A stretch of DNA of 64,000 nt from CAJCIY01 sp964245825 (GTDB taxonomy: Bacteria > Actinomycetota > Actinomycetes > Mycobacteriales > CAJCIY01), in assembly GCA_964245825.1 (NCBI GenBank), contig CAXTNT010000010.1, positions 62,001-126,000 on the forward strand, given 5' to 3'. Positions 39,537 through 47,438 of this stretch are shown here, piece after piece. The number at the start of each line of letters is the position of its first letter. The first letter of the stretch is position 1. Made by a program: the position numbers and the translations under genes. The notes under the pieces were generated by a model that did not search any database, was not told the DNA's origin, and saw only the letters and a program-made list of their open reading frames with translations.

Positions 39537-40804
39537 GCCAGCAGACCAGTGCACCGGTCGACCCCACGGCGTCGGCGGTAGCCACCGAGCTGGACCCGCG
39601 CCTGATCGTCGACCAGGAGGGACTGAAGGGCTACGGCATCGCTTTCGTCCGCCGGGTCCGTTCCGGCGAGTTGGGCTCACTGCCGGTCATCGTCGGCCTG
39701 ATCGTCATCTGGCTGATCTTCTACAGCAAGCAGCACACGTTCCTGTCCGCCCAGAACCTCAGCAACCTGGCCGTGCAGATGGTCCCGATCGGGATGATCA
39801 GCATCGGCATCGTCATGGTGCTGCTGCTCGGCGAGGTAGACCTCTCGGTCGGCTCGACCAGCGGAGCATGCGCAGCCCTGCTCGGCACCCGGATCGTCCA
39901 ACACGGCACCAGCCAGGGCCTCGCCCTCGTCTACACGCTGCTGCTGGGCATCGCCATCGGCGCGGTGCACGGGCTGTTCTTCAGCCGGCTCGGCGTGCCG
40001 TCCTTCGTGGTCACCCTGGCCGGCCTGCTGGCCTGGCAGGGCCTGCAGCTGCGCATCCTCGGCAAGACCGGCACCGTCACGCTGGCCACCGGCTTCATCC
40101 ACGGGCTGACGTACGACTTCCTGAGCAAGTCGGGTGGCTACATCGCCGCCACCGCCGTGACCGCTGTGCTGCTGCTGGCGCAGCTCTGGGAACGGGTGCA
40201 GCGCGGGCGCGCCGGTCTGCGGCCCCGCCCCCCGGTCGAGATCGCCTTCCGCACCCTCGTCCTCGCGGTGATCGCCTTCGGGGCCGTGGTCATCTTCAAC
40301 AACTACCAGGACTCACCCGGCGTCCCGATGGCCCTGGTGATCTTCGTGGTCGTCGTGGTGCTGTTCGACCTGCTGATCCGACGCACCACCTACGGCCGAC
40401 ACGTCATGGCCGTCGGCGGCAACGTCGAGGCGGCCCGCCGCGCCGGCATCTCGGTCTGGGGCATCCGACTGTCGGTCTTCATGATCGCCGGCGGGATGGC
40501 GGCCGTCGGGGGCATGTTCGCCTTCAGCCAGCAGCTCTCGGTCGACCAGCAGACGGGCGGTGCCAACACCGTGCTCTACGCGATCGCCGCGGCGGTGATC
40601 GGTGGCACGTCGCTGTTCGGCGGCCGCGGTTCGGCGTACTCGGCACTGCTCGGCATCCTGGTGATCACCTCGATCTCCAACGGCATGGCGCTGCTGGGCC
40701 TGCAGAGCTCGACCCAGTACATCGTCACCGGTGCGGTGACGTTGGGTGCGGTGACGCTCGACTCCCTCTCGCGGCGGAGCCAGCGCACCTCCGGTCGCGG
40801 CTAG
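39533..40804 (+). CDS. xylH: Xylose-type ABC transporter permease
   Basis: 423 residues, ATG at 39533 overlapping the ATPase stop. About ten to eleven membrane helices. Branched-chain/ribose permease family motifs: IGMISIGIVMVLLLGEVDLSVGSTSG, GVPSFVVTLAGLLAWQG, RHVMAVGGNVEAARRAGISV and AAVIGGTSLFGGRGS. Length and the long cytoplasmic loop (WERVQRGRAGLRPRPP) fit XylH rather than RbsC. It imports the sugar bound by the upstream lipoprotein. Confidence 0.88.
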   Translation: MSQQTSAPVDPTASAVATELDPRLIVDQEGLKGYGIAFVRRVRSGELGSLPVIVGLIVIWLIFYSKQHTFLSAQNLSNLAVQMVPIGMISIGIVMVLLLGEVDLSVGSTSGACAALLGTRIVQHGTSQGLALVYTLLLGIAIGAVHGLFFSRLGVPSFVVTLAGLLAWQGLQLRILGKTGTVTLATGFIHGLTYDFLSKSGGYIAATAVTAVLLLAQLWERVQRGRAGLRPRPPVEIAFRTLVLAVIAFGAVVIFNNYQDSPGVPMALVIFVVVVVLFDLLIRRTTYGRHVMAVGGNVEAARRAGISVWGIRLSVFMIAGGMAAVGGMFAFSQQLSVDQQTGGANTVLYAIAAAVIGGTSLFGGRGSAYSALLGILVITSISNGMALLGLQSSTQYIVTGAVTLGAVTLDSLSRRSQRTSGRG

Positions 40805-40885
40805 CGCCGACCGAGCGGCTCGTCGCACCGCGCACGCGACGGCTCGTCTAGCCTCCACAGGAGTCGAACCGAAGGAGGGGCGGGC

Positions 40886-42253
40886 GTGGCGGTGCAGGTG
40901 GACCAGGGCGTCGACGGCACGGTCGTCCTGACCGTCGAGCGCGGGCTCTCCCGCAACCGGCTGACGAGCTTCTTCCGGCTGCTGCTGGTGATCCCGCACC
41001 TCATCGCGCTGGTGGCGCTCGGCATCGCGGCGTACGTGGTGATCATCGTCGGCTGGTTCGCAGCGCTGATCCTGGGCCGGCTCCCCGGGCCCCTGCACGA
41101 GTTCCTGGCCGGCGTCGTGGGGTGGTCCACCCGGGTCACCGGCTACCTCTACCTGACCACCGACCGATATCCGCCGTTCGACTTCGCCGCGGCCGGCTAC
41201 CCGGTCGAGCTCACGGTGCCGCCACCGGGCCGGCTCAACCGGCTCGCCGTGCTGGCCCGCATAGTGCTGGCGATCCCCGCCCTCGTCGTCGCGGCCCTCC
41301 TCGGCGGCGTCCAGCTGTTCGTGGTCTTCGCGTGGTTCGCGGCGGTGTTCGCCGGCCGGGTGCCCCGCGCCGTGCACGACTCGATCGCCACGTTCATCCG
41401 CTACCAGGCCCGGGTGTACGCCTACCTGCTGCTGCTCACCCCGACCTACCCGTGGGGTCCGCTGGGCGACGGCGTGGAACGGCCACCGCCGGCCTGGGCC
41501 TACAGCCCGCCACCGGGCCACCCGCCCGCCGCGGGCCCGCCGCCCGCGTACCCGCCGGGGTACGGCCCGCCACCCGGATACGGCCCGCCGCCCGCGTACG
41601 GCCCGCCGCCCGCGTACCCACCGGGGTACGGCCCGCCCCCCGGATACGACCCGCCGCCCGGGTACGGCGCGCCGCCCGGGTACGGCCCGCCGCCCGCGTA
41701 CCCGCCCATGCCCCCGGCGGTCGACGCGCCGCCGCCCTACCCGCCGGCGGGATGGGCAGCACCGGGCGCGGACCCAGGGGGCCGCTACGACGGGCGGGTC
41801 AGCCAGGGCGCCCGGGCGATCCTGATCGTCTCGCTCGTGCTGGGCGCGCTCGAGCAGGCGGACTCGGTGCGGAGCTTCGCCGGCGGAGTCAGCACCGGTG
41901 GGGCGCACCCGCTCACGGCGATCCACGTGGCAGAGGCACAGCGCCGGTTCGTCGACGCCTACAACGACTCGGTGGACGTCTGCGCGCCGTACCCCAGCTG
42001 CGACCGGGTGGTGGCCGCCAGCCTGGACCGCGCGGCCGTCGCCTTCGCCGGCACCTTGGCGGGCGTGCACCACGAGGCCGCCCGCCGCGACCGCGTGCTC
42101 GCCGACCTCGACGCCTTCCGCACAGACGTGGCCTCGGCCGCGGCGGCAGGTTCGCTCACCGACCGGGTCGGCAACGTGGTGGCCACGGCTGTCGTGGCCG
42201 ATGCCAACCGGATCACGACGGACGACCGCGCGCTCGTCCGGGCGCTGCAGTAG
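40886..42253 (+). CDS. DUF4389 membrane protein with PxYGPP repeat and extra C-terminal domain
   Basis: 455 residues from GTG at 40886, with GAAGGAGG upstream. Two DUF4389 units (about 20-100 and 115-190) each have paired helices (FFRLLLVIPHLIALVALGIAAYVVIIVGWFAALILGRLP and IVLAIPALVVAALLGGVQLFVVFAWFAAVFAGRVP). Residues about 200-290 are a Pro/Tyr/Gly repeat (YGPPPGYGPPPAY type). The last ~150 residues are an Ala-rich helical domain with AEAQRRFVDAYNDSVDVC and two cysteines (C-x4-C), perhaps extracytoplasmic. Function unknown. Confidence 0.75.
   Translation: MAVQVDQGVDGTVVLTVERGLSRNRLTSFFRLLLVIPHLIALVALGIAAYVVIIVGWFAALILGRLPGPLHEFLAGVVGWSTRVTGYLYLTTDRYPPFDFAAAGYPVELTVPPPGRLNRLAVLARIVLAIPALVVAALLGGVQLFVVFAWFAAVFAGRVPRAVHDSIATFIRYQARVYAYLLLLTPTYPWGPLGDGVERPPPAWAYSPPPGHPPAAGPPPAYPPGYGPPPGYGPPPAYGPPPAYPPGYGPPPGYDPPPGYGAPPGYGPPPAYPPMPPAVDAPPPYPPAGWAAPGADPGGRYDGRVSQGARAILIVSLVLGALEQADSVRSFAGGVSTGGAHPLTAIHVAEAQRRFVDAYNDSVDVCAPYPSCDRVVAASLDRAAVAFAGTLAGVHHEAARRDRVLADLDAFRTDVASAAAAGSLTDRVGNVVATAVVADANRITTDDRALVRALQ
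41530..41710 (+). repeat. Coding repeat encoding GYGPPP-type units
   Basis: Degenerate in-frame array of 12- and 15-bp units of the CCGCCCGCGTACGGC kind in the DUF4389 gene, giving about ten PPxYGPP units. Such DNA is prone to slippage. Confidence 0.8.
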
Positions 42254-42256
42254 CGG

Positions 42257-42439
42257 CTACCACTCGTCGAAGGCGTGGGCCGCTGTTGCGGCAGCCAGCA
42301 CCCGCTCGCGCGCCGCGCCGGCCGCCTGTTCGTCGGACTCGGCGAGCGCCACTTCGCAGCCGGCGAGCAGCATCGCGTGCGCGATACCCGCGCCCATCCG
42401 GCCGCCGCCCAGCACGCCGGTATGGACGGGCAGGGTCAT
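42257..42439 (-). CDS. 60-residue remnant of a 3-hydroxyacyl-CoA dehydrogenase (NAD-binding part only)
   Basis: ATG at 42439, with GAGGAG 5 nt upstream, overlapping the AI-2E transporter stop as ATGA. The protein has the Rossmann start VHTGVLGGGRMGAGIAHAMLLAGCEVALAE, the dinucleotide-binding motif of 3-hydroxybutyryl-CoA dehydrogenases, then stops after ERVLAAATAAHAFDEW. About 220 residues of the family are missing. The opposing DUF4389 stop is only 3 bp away. It may be a truncated pseudogene kept by position, or a tiny NAD-binding protein; I favour truncation. Confidence 0.6.
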   Translation of the reverse strand: MTLPVHTGVLGGGRMGAGIAHAMLLAGCEVALAESDEQAAGAARERVLAAATAAHAFDEW

Positions 42440-43737
42440 CGGGGCTCCTCGGGAGCACCGCGTTCGTCCGGACCGATCGGTGCGTTCGCAGCATCCCGCT
42501 CCGGCTCTGCCCGCGTCACTGCGGCCGCCGGCTGCGGATGGTCCGGCGGGTCCGGGTCGCGCTGCTCGCGCGGGACCACGTTGCCGTCGATGTCCTCCCG
42601 GCCGGCGAGGAACTTGGCAGCCGCATTGACGGCAGCCACCACCGGCACGCCGAAGATCGCACCAGGCAGGCCGGCGAGCAGTGCCCCCCCGGTGAGGGTC
42701 ACGGCGATCGCGATCGGGTGCAGCCGCACGTACCGCCCCACGACCAGCGGCTGGAGCACGTGACCCTCCACCTGGTCCTCGATGATCAGCACCACGAGCA
42801 GGACGAGCGCCTGGACCGGGCCGTCGGCGACCAGCACGACGACGACCGCGAAAGCACCGGCGACCAGCGCCCCGATGATGGGCACAAAGCTGAAGATGAA
42901 CACCACGAGCGCAAGCGGCGCCACCAGCGGTGCGCGCAGGATCAGCAGCGTGACGCTGATCGCGGTGGCGTGGAACAGCGCCACGATGAACTGGCCGCCG
43001 ACGTAACCGCTCAGCGTCCGCCACGCACGGTGGCCGGCGCCGCGGGCCAACTCCTCGCCGCGCCGTGGGAAGAGCGACACGATCCAGTCCCAGACGCGGT
43101 CCCCGTCGTACACCAGGAAGATCGTCAGGAAGAACCACAACACCAGGCCGGTGAGTACGTCGATGGCAGTGCGCCCGGCGCTGATGACGCCCGAGGCGAT
43201 CTGACCCTGGTGGGACTTGAGGTTGCGCGTGAGGGTGTCGCCGATGTTGTTGACCGACGAGGAGTTGAGGTTGAACGGTGACTTCGTCAGCGCGTTCTGC
43301 ACGTTCGTGACGGCCTGCGAGGCCTGGTCCGCCAGCTGCGGGTAGCCGGCGATCGCCCGGTTGGCCACGAAGAACCCGACACCGCCGACCACCACGACCG
43401 CCAGCAGCATCGTCAGCAGCGTCGAGACACCTCGGCTGAGCCCGCGCCGACGCAGCCAGTCGGCCACCGGCATGAGCAGTGCCGTGGTCAGCAGCGCGGT
43501 GGCGAACGTGACGACGAGCAGGGTCAGCCGCGACAGCAGCAGGCCGAGCGCGCCGAGGGCGCCGACGATCACCAGGATCCGCCAGCTCCAGGCGGCGGTG
43601 GAGACGAACACCAGCGGCAGCCGCACCCCGCGGCCGTCGAAGACCTCCACGTCGCGGGTGGTCAGCTGGTCCCGCTCACCGGTGCCGGGCTCGGCTCCGG
43701 GCCGACCACCCTCGCCGGCGGGTCGATCGTCCATCAT
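42436..43737 (-). CDS. AI-2E family transporter (PerM-like)
   Basis: 433 residues, start ATG at 43737 (43734 also in frame). Seven to eight helices in the family arrangement, with a soluble loop (ANRAIAGYPQLADQASQAVTNVQNALTK ... ITGNLKSH-like region) and the conserved VVFIFSFVPIIGALVAGAFAVVVVLVADGPVQAL and EDQVEGHVLQPLVVGRYVRLHPI segments. Family members export AI-2 or act as Na+/H+ antiporters; the substrate here is unknown. A charged, Pro-rich tail of about 55 residues ends the protein. Coupled to the 60-residue dehydrogenase fragment. Confidence 0.88.
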   Translation of the reverse strand: MMDDRPAGEGGRPGAEPGTGERDQLTTRDVEVFDGRGVRLPLVFVSTAAWSWRILVIVGALGALGLLLSRLTLLVVTFATALLTTALLMPVADWLRRRGLSRGVSTLLTMLLAVVVVGGVGFFVANRAIAGYPQLADQASQAVTNVQNALTKSPFNLNSSSVNNIGDTLTRNLKSHQGQIASGVISAGRTAIDVLTGLVLWFFLTIFLVYDGDRVWDWIVSLFPRRGEELARGAGHRAWRTLSGYVGGQFIVALFHATAISVTLLILRAPLVAPLALVVFIFSFVPIIGALVAGAFAVVVVLVADGPVQALVLLVVLIIEDQVEGHVLQPLVVGRYVRLHPIAIAVTLTGGALLAGLPGAIFGVPVVAAVNAAAKFLAGREDIDGNVVPREQRDPDPPDHPQPAAAVTRAEPERDAANAPIGPDERGAPEEPR

Positions 43738-43864
43738 CAGCCCCCGTGCCCCGCGCGGTCCGGTCGGTGAGTGCGCAGCGTAACCGGGCTCACGACACCG
43801 CGCGCCACCCGGACCGCGCGTCCGCGCACGAATGCGAACGCGCCAGGCAGCCGGTGTGCCGGGT

Positions 43865-45184
43865 TCAGTCGCCGAGCATGCGGCGCAACCGGCGGGCGCC
43901 GGCCAGTGCGTCGCCGCCCTCGTCGAGCAGTGCGTCCAGGTACGCCTGCACCATCCGCAACTGCTGCCGGTCGTTCTCCCGCTCGGCGACGAGGGAGACC
44001 GCGGCGGCGGCCAGCTCGTCGTCGCCGGTACGGAACGCGAGCCGCAGCGCCATGTCCGCGGCGCTCAGGTCCTCCGCCGGGCGCGGGAACCGGTGCCGCC
44101 CGCCGCGGGCGTGCGCCGGTTCGGGAGTGGTGGCCGCGGCAGCCTCGACGGCCGGCAGCGTGGGTGCACCGCCGGGCACCGAACCCGACGGGGCGGCAGC
44201 GGGCCGCACCGCGGTCGGGTCCGGGATGATCGCGTCCAGCGGGCTGGAGCGTCGCAGGCCGGTGTCGTCCGGCAGCGCGTCGCGGAGCGCGGCCCGGAGC
44301 ACCGCGGCCGGCATCTCCTGCGCGGCGGCGGCAGAGGCGGCCTCGAGCCGGACGGACGCCGGCCTCGGCGCGGTGGTCGGCGCAGGAGTCTCGGCCCTGG
44401 TCGCTGCGGTCGGCGCCGGCTCGACTCGACTCGGCTCGGCTCGGCGCGGCTCGGCGCGGCGCGGCGCGGCGCGGCTCGGCTCAGTTGCCGGGTCGGCTGG
44501 ACGTTCTCCCAGCAGCTCGGCCACGAGGGCAGGATCCTCCAGCAGCTGTGCCGCCGTCGCGCCGGAATCCACCTCGGTCGCCGCCTCGACCGCGGGCGGC
44601 AGCCTGGGCCCGCCGGCTTCACGGGCGGCGGCGCCCGACGCTCCGTAGCCGGTCGGTCCGGCCCACTCCTGCGCCGTGCGCCGCGGCAGCCCGGCCGCGG
44701 TCTGCGCCGTCGGCTCGCCGAGGGCGTCGGGGTAGGGCTCGGGGTGTGCGGGGGCGGCCGCCTCGCGACCCGGCGGTGGCGTCAGCGTGACGGGGGGGAC
44801 GTAGGAGCGCGCGGAGTAACGCCGCGGCGTCGTGGGCGGGCCGGCGGACCGGGGGTGCGTCCCCGCGATCGGGCCCCGGGGCGATGTCCGCGGGCCGTCG
44901 GGGGTGCCGGCCTCGGGCCGCCCCGCATCGGCAGCAGGGCCTGCGGGCTCGGCGGGCTCGCCGGCAGCGGGCTCGGGGGCCGAGCGTCCTGCGTACGTGG
45001 TGGACCGCCCCGCGGCGCCGAAGAGCCGTTCGGTCACGCTCTCGATCCACAGCAGGTCCGGCTCGACCAGCTGGTGTGCGGCGTCAAGGTCGACGACCTT
45101 GTCCTCGCCGGTGGGTTCCGCCCGATGCGGCGCGTCTTCTTGGCTCAGCGCACGACCCCCGTCGTCGGTACTCACGAGCGTCAC
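43865..45184 (-). CDS. Ala/Pro-rich protein with helical C-terminus, unknown function
   Basis: 439 residues from GTG at 45184 (GTG at 45175 possible). The N-terminal 60 residues contain VVDLDAAHQLVEPDLLWIESVTERLFG, the middle is low-complexity Pro/Ala/Thr/Glu (disordered), and the last ~75 residues look folded and helical (SAADMALRLAFRTGDDELAAAAVSLVAERENDRQQLRMVQAYLDALLDEG). No signal or membrane segment. No family recognised. Short conserved ends around a disordered centre suggest a scaffold or linker protein; this is inference. Confidence 0.6.
   Translation of the reverse strand: MTLVSTDDGGRALSQEDAPHRAEPTGEDKVVDLDAAHQLVEPDLLWIESVTERLFGAAGRSTTYAGRSAPEPAAGEPAEPAGPAADAGRPEAGTPDGPRTSPRGPIAGTHPRSAGPPTTPRRYSARSYVPPVTLTPPPGREAAAPAHPEPYPDALGEPTAQTAAGLPRRTAQEWAGPTGYGASGAAAREAGGPRLPPAVEAATEVDSGATAAQLLEDPALVAELLGERPADPATEPSRAAPRRAEPRRAEPSRVEPAPTAATRAETPAPTTAPRPASVRLEAASAAAAQEMPAAVLRAALRDALPDDTGLRRSSPLDAIIPDPTAVRPAAAPSGSVPGGAPTLPAVEAAAATTPEPAHARGGRHRFPRPAEDLSAADMALRLAFRTGDDELAAAAVSLVAERENDRQQLRMVQAYLDALLDEGGDALAGARRLRRMLGD
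44419..44482 (-). repeat. Simple 5-bp-type repeat inside the Ala/Pro-rich gene
   Basis: A run of CTCGG, CTCGA and CGCGG units on the plus strand. On the coding strand it gives alternating Arg/Ala/Glu/Pro (about RAAPRRAEPRRAEPSRVEP), probably expanded by slippage. Confidence 0.75.
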
Positions 45185-45358
45185 AGCGCCCTCGCCGGGC
45201 ACATCGCTGCGACCAGAATCATGCCACCCACGGTATCGGGGCGGACGACCGTAGGGAGGCGCTACCCAAGTGCTCACCGTGCGTGAGGCATGCGCGACGG
45301 AACGTGATGGAGGGTGCGTGGCACGAAGCGTGGCCCGGCACAGGTCTGCGGCCGCAGT

Positions 45359-45364
45359 CAGGAT
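45359..45364 (+). promoter_or_regulatory. Possible -10 box of photolyase gene
   Basis: CAGGAT 6 nt before GTG at 45371. The same bases include AGGA, so a weak ribosome site is the alternative reading. Confidence 0.35.
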
Positions 45365-45370
45365 TGCGGC

Positions 45371-46723
45371 GTGACGGCACTGCTGTGGCTGCGCCGAGAC
45401 CTGCGCCTGGCCGACCACCCCGCACTGCTGCGCGCCCGCGCGACGGGGGGCACGGTCGTCCCTGTCTTCGTCCTGGACCAGCGGCTGTGGCGGCGCGCTG
45501 GCCTACCCCGGCAGGCGTTCCTGGCGGGTGCGCTGGCCGATCTGGCCGCGCGCACCGGCGGCGCGCTCCAGGTGCTGTCCGGCGACCCGGTCACCACCAT
45601 CCCCGCTACGGCGCGCCACCTCGGAGCCGACTCGGTGCACGTGAGCGAGGAGTTCACTCCGTACGGCCGCTGCCGAGACGAGGCGGTCGCGAGCCGGCTC
45701 CCAGCGGGGGTCGCGTGGGTCGCGACCGGCTCGCCCTACGCGGTCTCCCCCGGCCGGGTGCGCAAGGACGACGGGGCCCCGTTCCGGGTGTTCACCCCGT
45801 TCTCGCGGGCGTGGCTGCGGCACGGCTGGCGTGATCCGGCGCCCGGGGTGCGGACAGTGGACTGGCAGGCGTACGAGGGACCGCACGCGGCCGACCTACC
45901 CGCGGCACCCGACCTCGGCGACGTCGCGATCCCCGAGCCGACCGAGGCCGCGGCCCTCGCCGCGTGGGGGGCGTTCCGCGACCAGCGCCTGCATGACTAT
46001 GCAGCCGAGCGCAACGACCCGGGCAAGGACACCACGTCGCGGCTCTCGGCGTACCTACACCTGGGGCTGATCCACCCACGCACCCTGCTCGCCGACCTCG
46101 CGGGCCGCAGCGGGCCCGGCGTGGACGTCTGGCGCACCGAGCTGTGCTGGCGCGAGTTCTACGCCGACGTGCTGCACCACCATCCCGCCAGTTCGTGGGG
46201 AAACTACGACGAGCGATTCGACCGCCTCCGCTGGGACACCGACGACCGCGCCCGGGAGCGGTTCGGGCGTTGGCAGCGTGGTGAGACCGGCTTCCCGATC
46301 GTCGACGCGGGCATGCGGCAGCTCGCGGCGGAGGGCTGGCTGCACAACCGGGTGCGCATGATCGTCGCGTCGTTCCTGGTCAAGGACCTGCACTGCCCGT
46401 GGCAGTGGGGTGCGCGGTTCTTCCTCGAGCACCTGGTGGACGGCGACCTCGCGAGCAACAACCACGGCTGGCAGTGGACCGCCGGCTCGGGCACGGACGC
46501 CTCGCCCTACGTCCGGGTCTTCAACCCGATGCTGCAGGGCGAGAAATTTGACCCCAGCGGCGACTACGTACGCCGCTGGGTGCCGGCGCTGCGCGGGCTG
46601 TCCGGCGACGCGGTGCACACGCCCTGGGCGCACGGTGCGCCTGAGGGCTATCCCGAGCGGATGGTCGACCACGCGGCCGAGCGGCAGGACGCGCTGGCCC
46701 GGTACGAGGCCGTCCGTGGCTGA
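45371..46723 (+). CDS. phr: Deoxyribodipyrimidine photolyase, class I
   Basis: 450 residues from GTG at 45371. N-terminal antenna domain (LLWLRRDLRLADHPAL, VVPVFVLDQRLW) and FAD/catalytic domain (TSRLSAYLHLGLIHPRTL; ELCWREFYADVLHH; GETGFPIVDAGMRQLAAEGWLHNRVRMIVASFLVKDL; DGDLASNNHGWQWTAGSGTDASPYVRVFNPMLQGEKFDP). It repairs UV-induced pyrimidine dimers with light. The udgX start overlaps its stop, so two DNA-repair genes form one unit. Confidence 0.93.
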   Translation: MTALLWLRRDLRLADHPALLRARATGGTVVPVFVLDQRLWRRAGLPRQAFLAGALADLAARTGGALQVLSGDPVTTIPATARHLGADSVHVSEEFTPYGRCRDEAVASRLPAGVAWVATGSPYAVSPGRVRKDDGAPFRVFTPFSRAWLRHGWRDPAPGVRTVDWQAYEGPHAADLPAAPDLGDVAIPEPTEAAALAAWGAFRDQRLHDYAAERNDPGKDTTSRLSAYLHLGLIHPRTLLADLAGRSGPGVDVWRTELCWREFYADVLHHHPASSWGNYDERFDRLRWDTDDRARERFGRWQRGETGFPIVDAGMRQLAAEGWLHNRVRMIVASFLVKDLHCPWQWGARFFLEHLVDGDLASNNHGWQWTAGSGTDASPYVRVFNPMLQGEKFDPSGDYVRRWVPALRGLSGDAVHTPWAHGAPEGYPERMVDHAAERQDALARYEAVRG

Positions 46724-47327
46724 GGTCCCGGTCGGCCTCGACCTCGAGGGGCTACGGGCGGCCGCCGCCGGTTGCCGGGCCTGCGAGCTGTGGGAGCCGG
46801 CGACCCAGACCGTCTTCGGGCGGGGGCCGGTGGACGCACGGATGATGCTGGTGGGCGAGCAGCCCGGTGACGTCGAGGACCAACGCGGCGCGCCATTCGT
46901 CGGCCCGGCGGGGCGGCTCCTGGTCGGCGCCCTGGCGGAGGCGGGCATCGACAAGACGTCGGTCTATGTCACCAACGCGGTCAAGCACTTCCGCTTCACC
47001 CCGTCGGCGTCCGGGCGGCGGATCCACCAGACGCCCGAGCTGACGCACATGGTCGCGTGCAAGCCGTGGCTGGCGGCCGAGCTCAATCTGGTCAAGCCGT
47101 CGCTCGTGGTGCTGCTGGGCGCGACCGCAGCGAAGACCTTGCTGGGCCAGGGGTTCCGGGTCACCAGGCAGCGCGGGGTCGTCCTGGACGGACCGCCGGG
47201 CAGCGGCGCCCGGCTGATGGCGACGCTGCACCCGTCGGCGATCCTGCGGACGCCGCCGGAGTCACGCGACGAGGCGCACGCGGGCTTCGTCGCCGACCTG
47301 CGTACCGCCCGCGACGCCCTGGGCTGA
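46716..47327 (+). CDS. udgX: UdgX-type uracil-DNA glycosylase
   Basis: 203 residues from GTG at 46716, overlapping phr by 8 bp. Fe-S cysteines CRAC (N-terminus) and Cys in VACKPWL, motif GEQPGDVEDQRGAPFVGPAGRLL, and a loop GRRIHQTP before the final TLHPSAILR. The family hallmark is a KRRIH loop whose His forms a covalent bond to the uracil site in DNA; here Lys is replaced by Gly, while Arg-Arg-Ile-His is kept. It detects uracil in DNA with very tight, probably covalent, binding. Confidence 0.9.
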   Translation: MAEVPVGLDLEGLRAAAAGCRACELWEPATQTVFGRGPVDARMMLVGEQPGDVEDQRGAPFVGPAGRLLVGALAEAGIDKTSVYVTNAVKHFRFTPSASGRRIHQTPELTHMVACKPWLAAELNLVKPSLVVLLGATAAKTLLGQGFRVTRQRGVVLDGPPGSGARLMATLHPSAILRTPPESRDEAHAGFVADLRTARDALG

Positions 47328-47329
47328 TC

Positions 47330-47408
47330 CTTCGACCTTGTGCACGAGCGGCCACGCTCAAGCCCCCGGCACCTCGGCAAGATCTTCGACCTCGTGCAGG
47401 ACCGCCAC
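47330..47408. repeat. Imperfect direct repeat downstream of udgX
   Basis: CTTCGACCTTGTGCACGAGC at 47330 and CTTCGACCTCGTGCAGGACC at 47384 begin two ~25-bp near-identical copies. Read on the minus strand the first contains GTGCACAAGGTCGA, which resembles the arms of the inverted repeat at 48919-49003. Confidence 0.6.
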
Positions 47409-47438
47409 ATCCGTCCAATCTGGCGCGCCGGCTTCTCG

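Noticed and set aside
44419..44482. Mobile element or recombination site
   Set aside because: It is a simple repeat inside a coding frame, explained by slippage.
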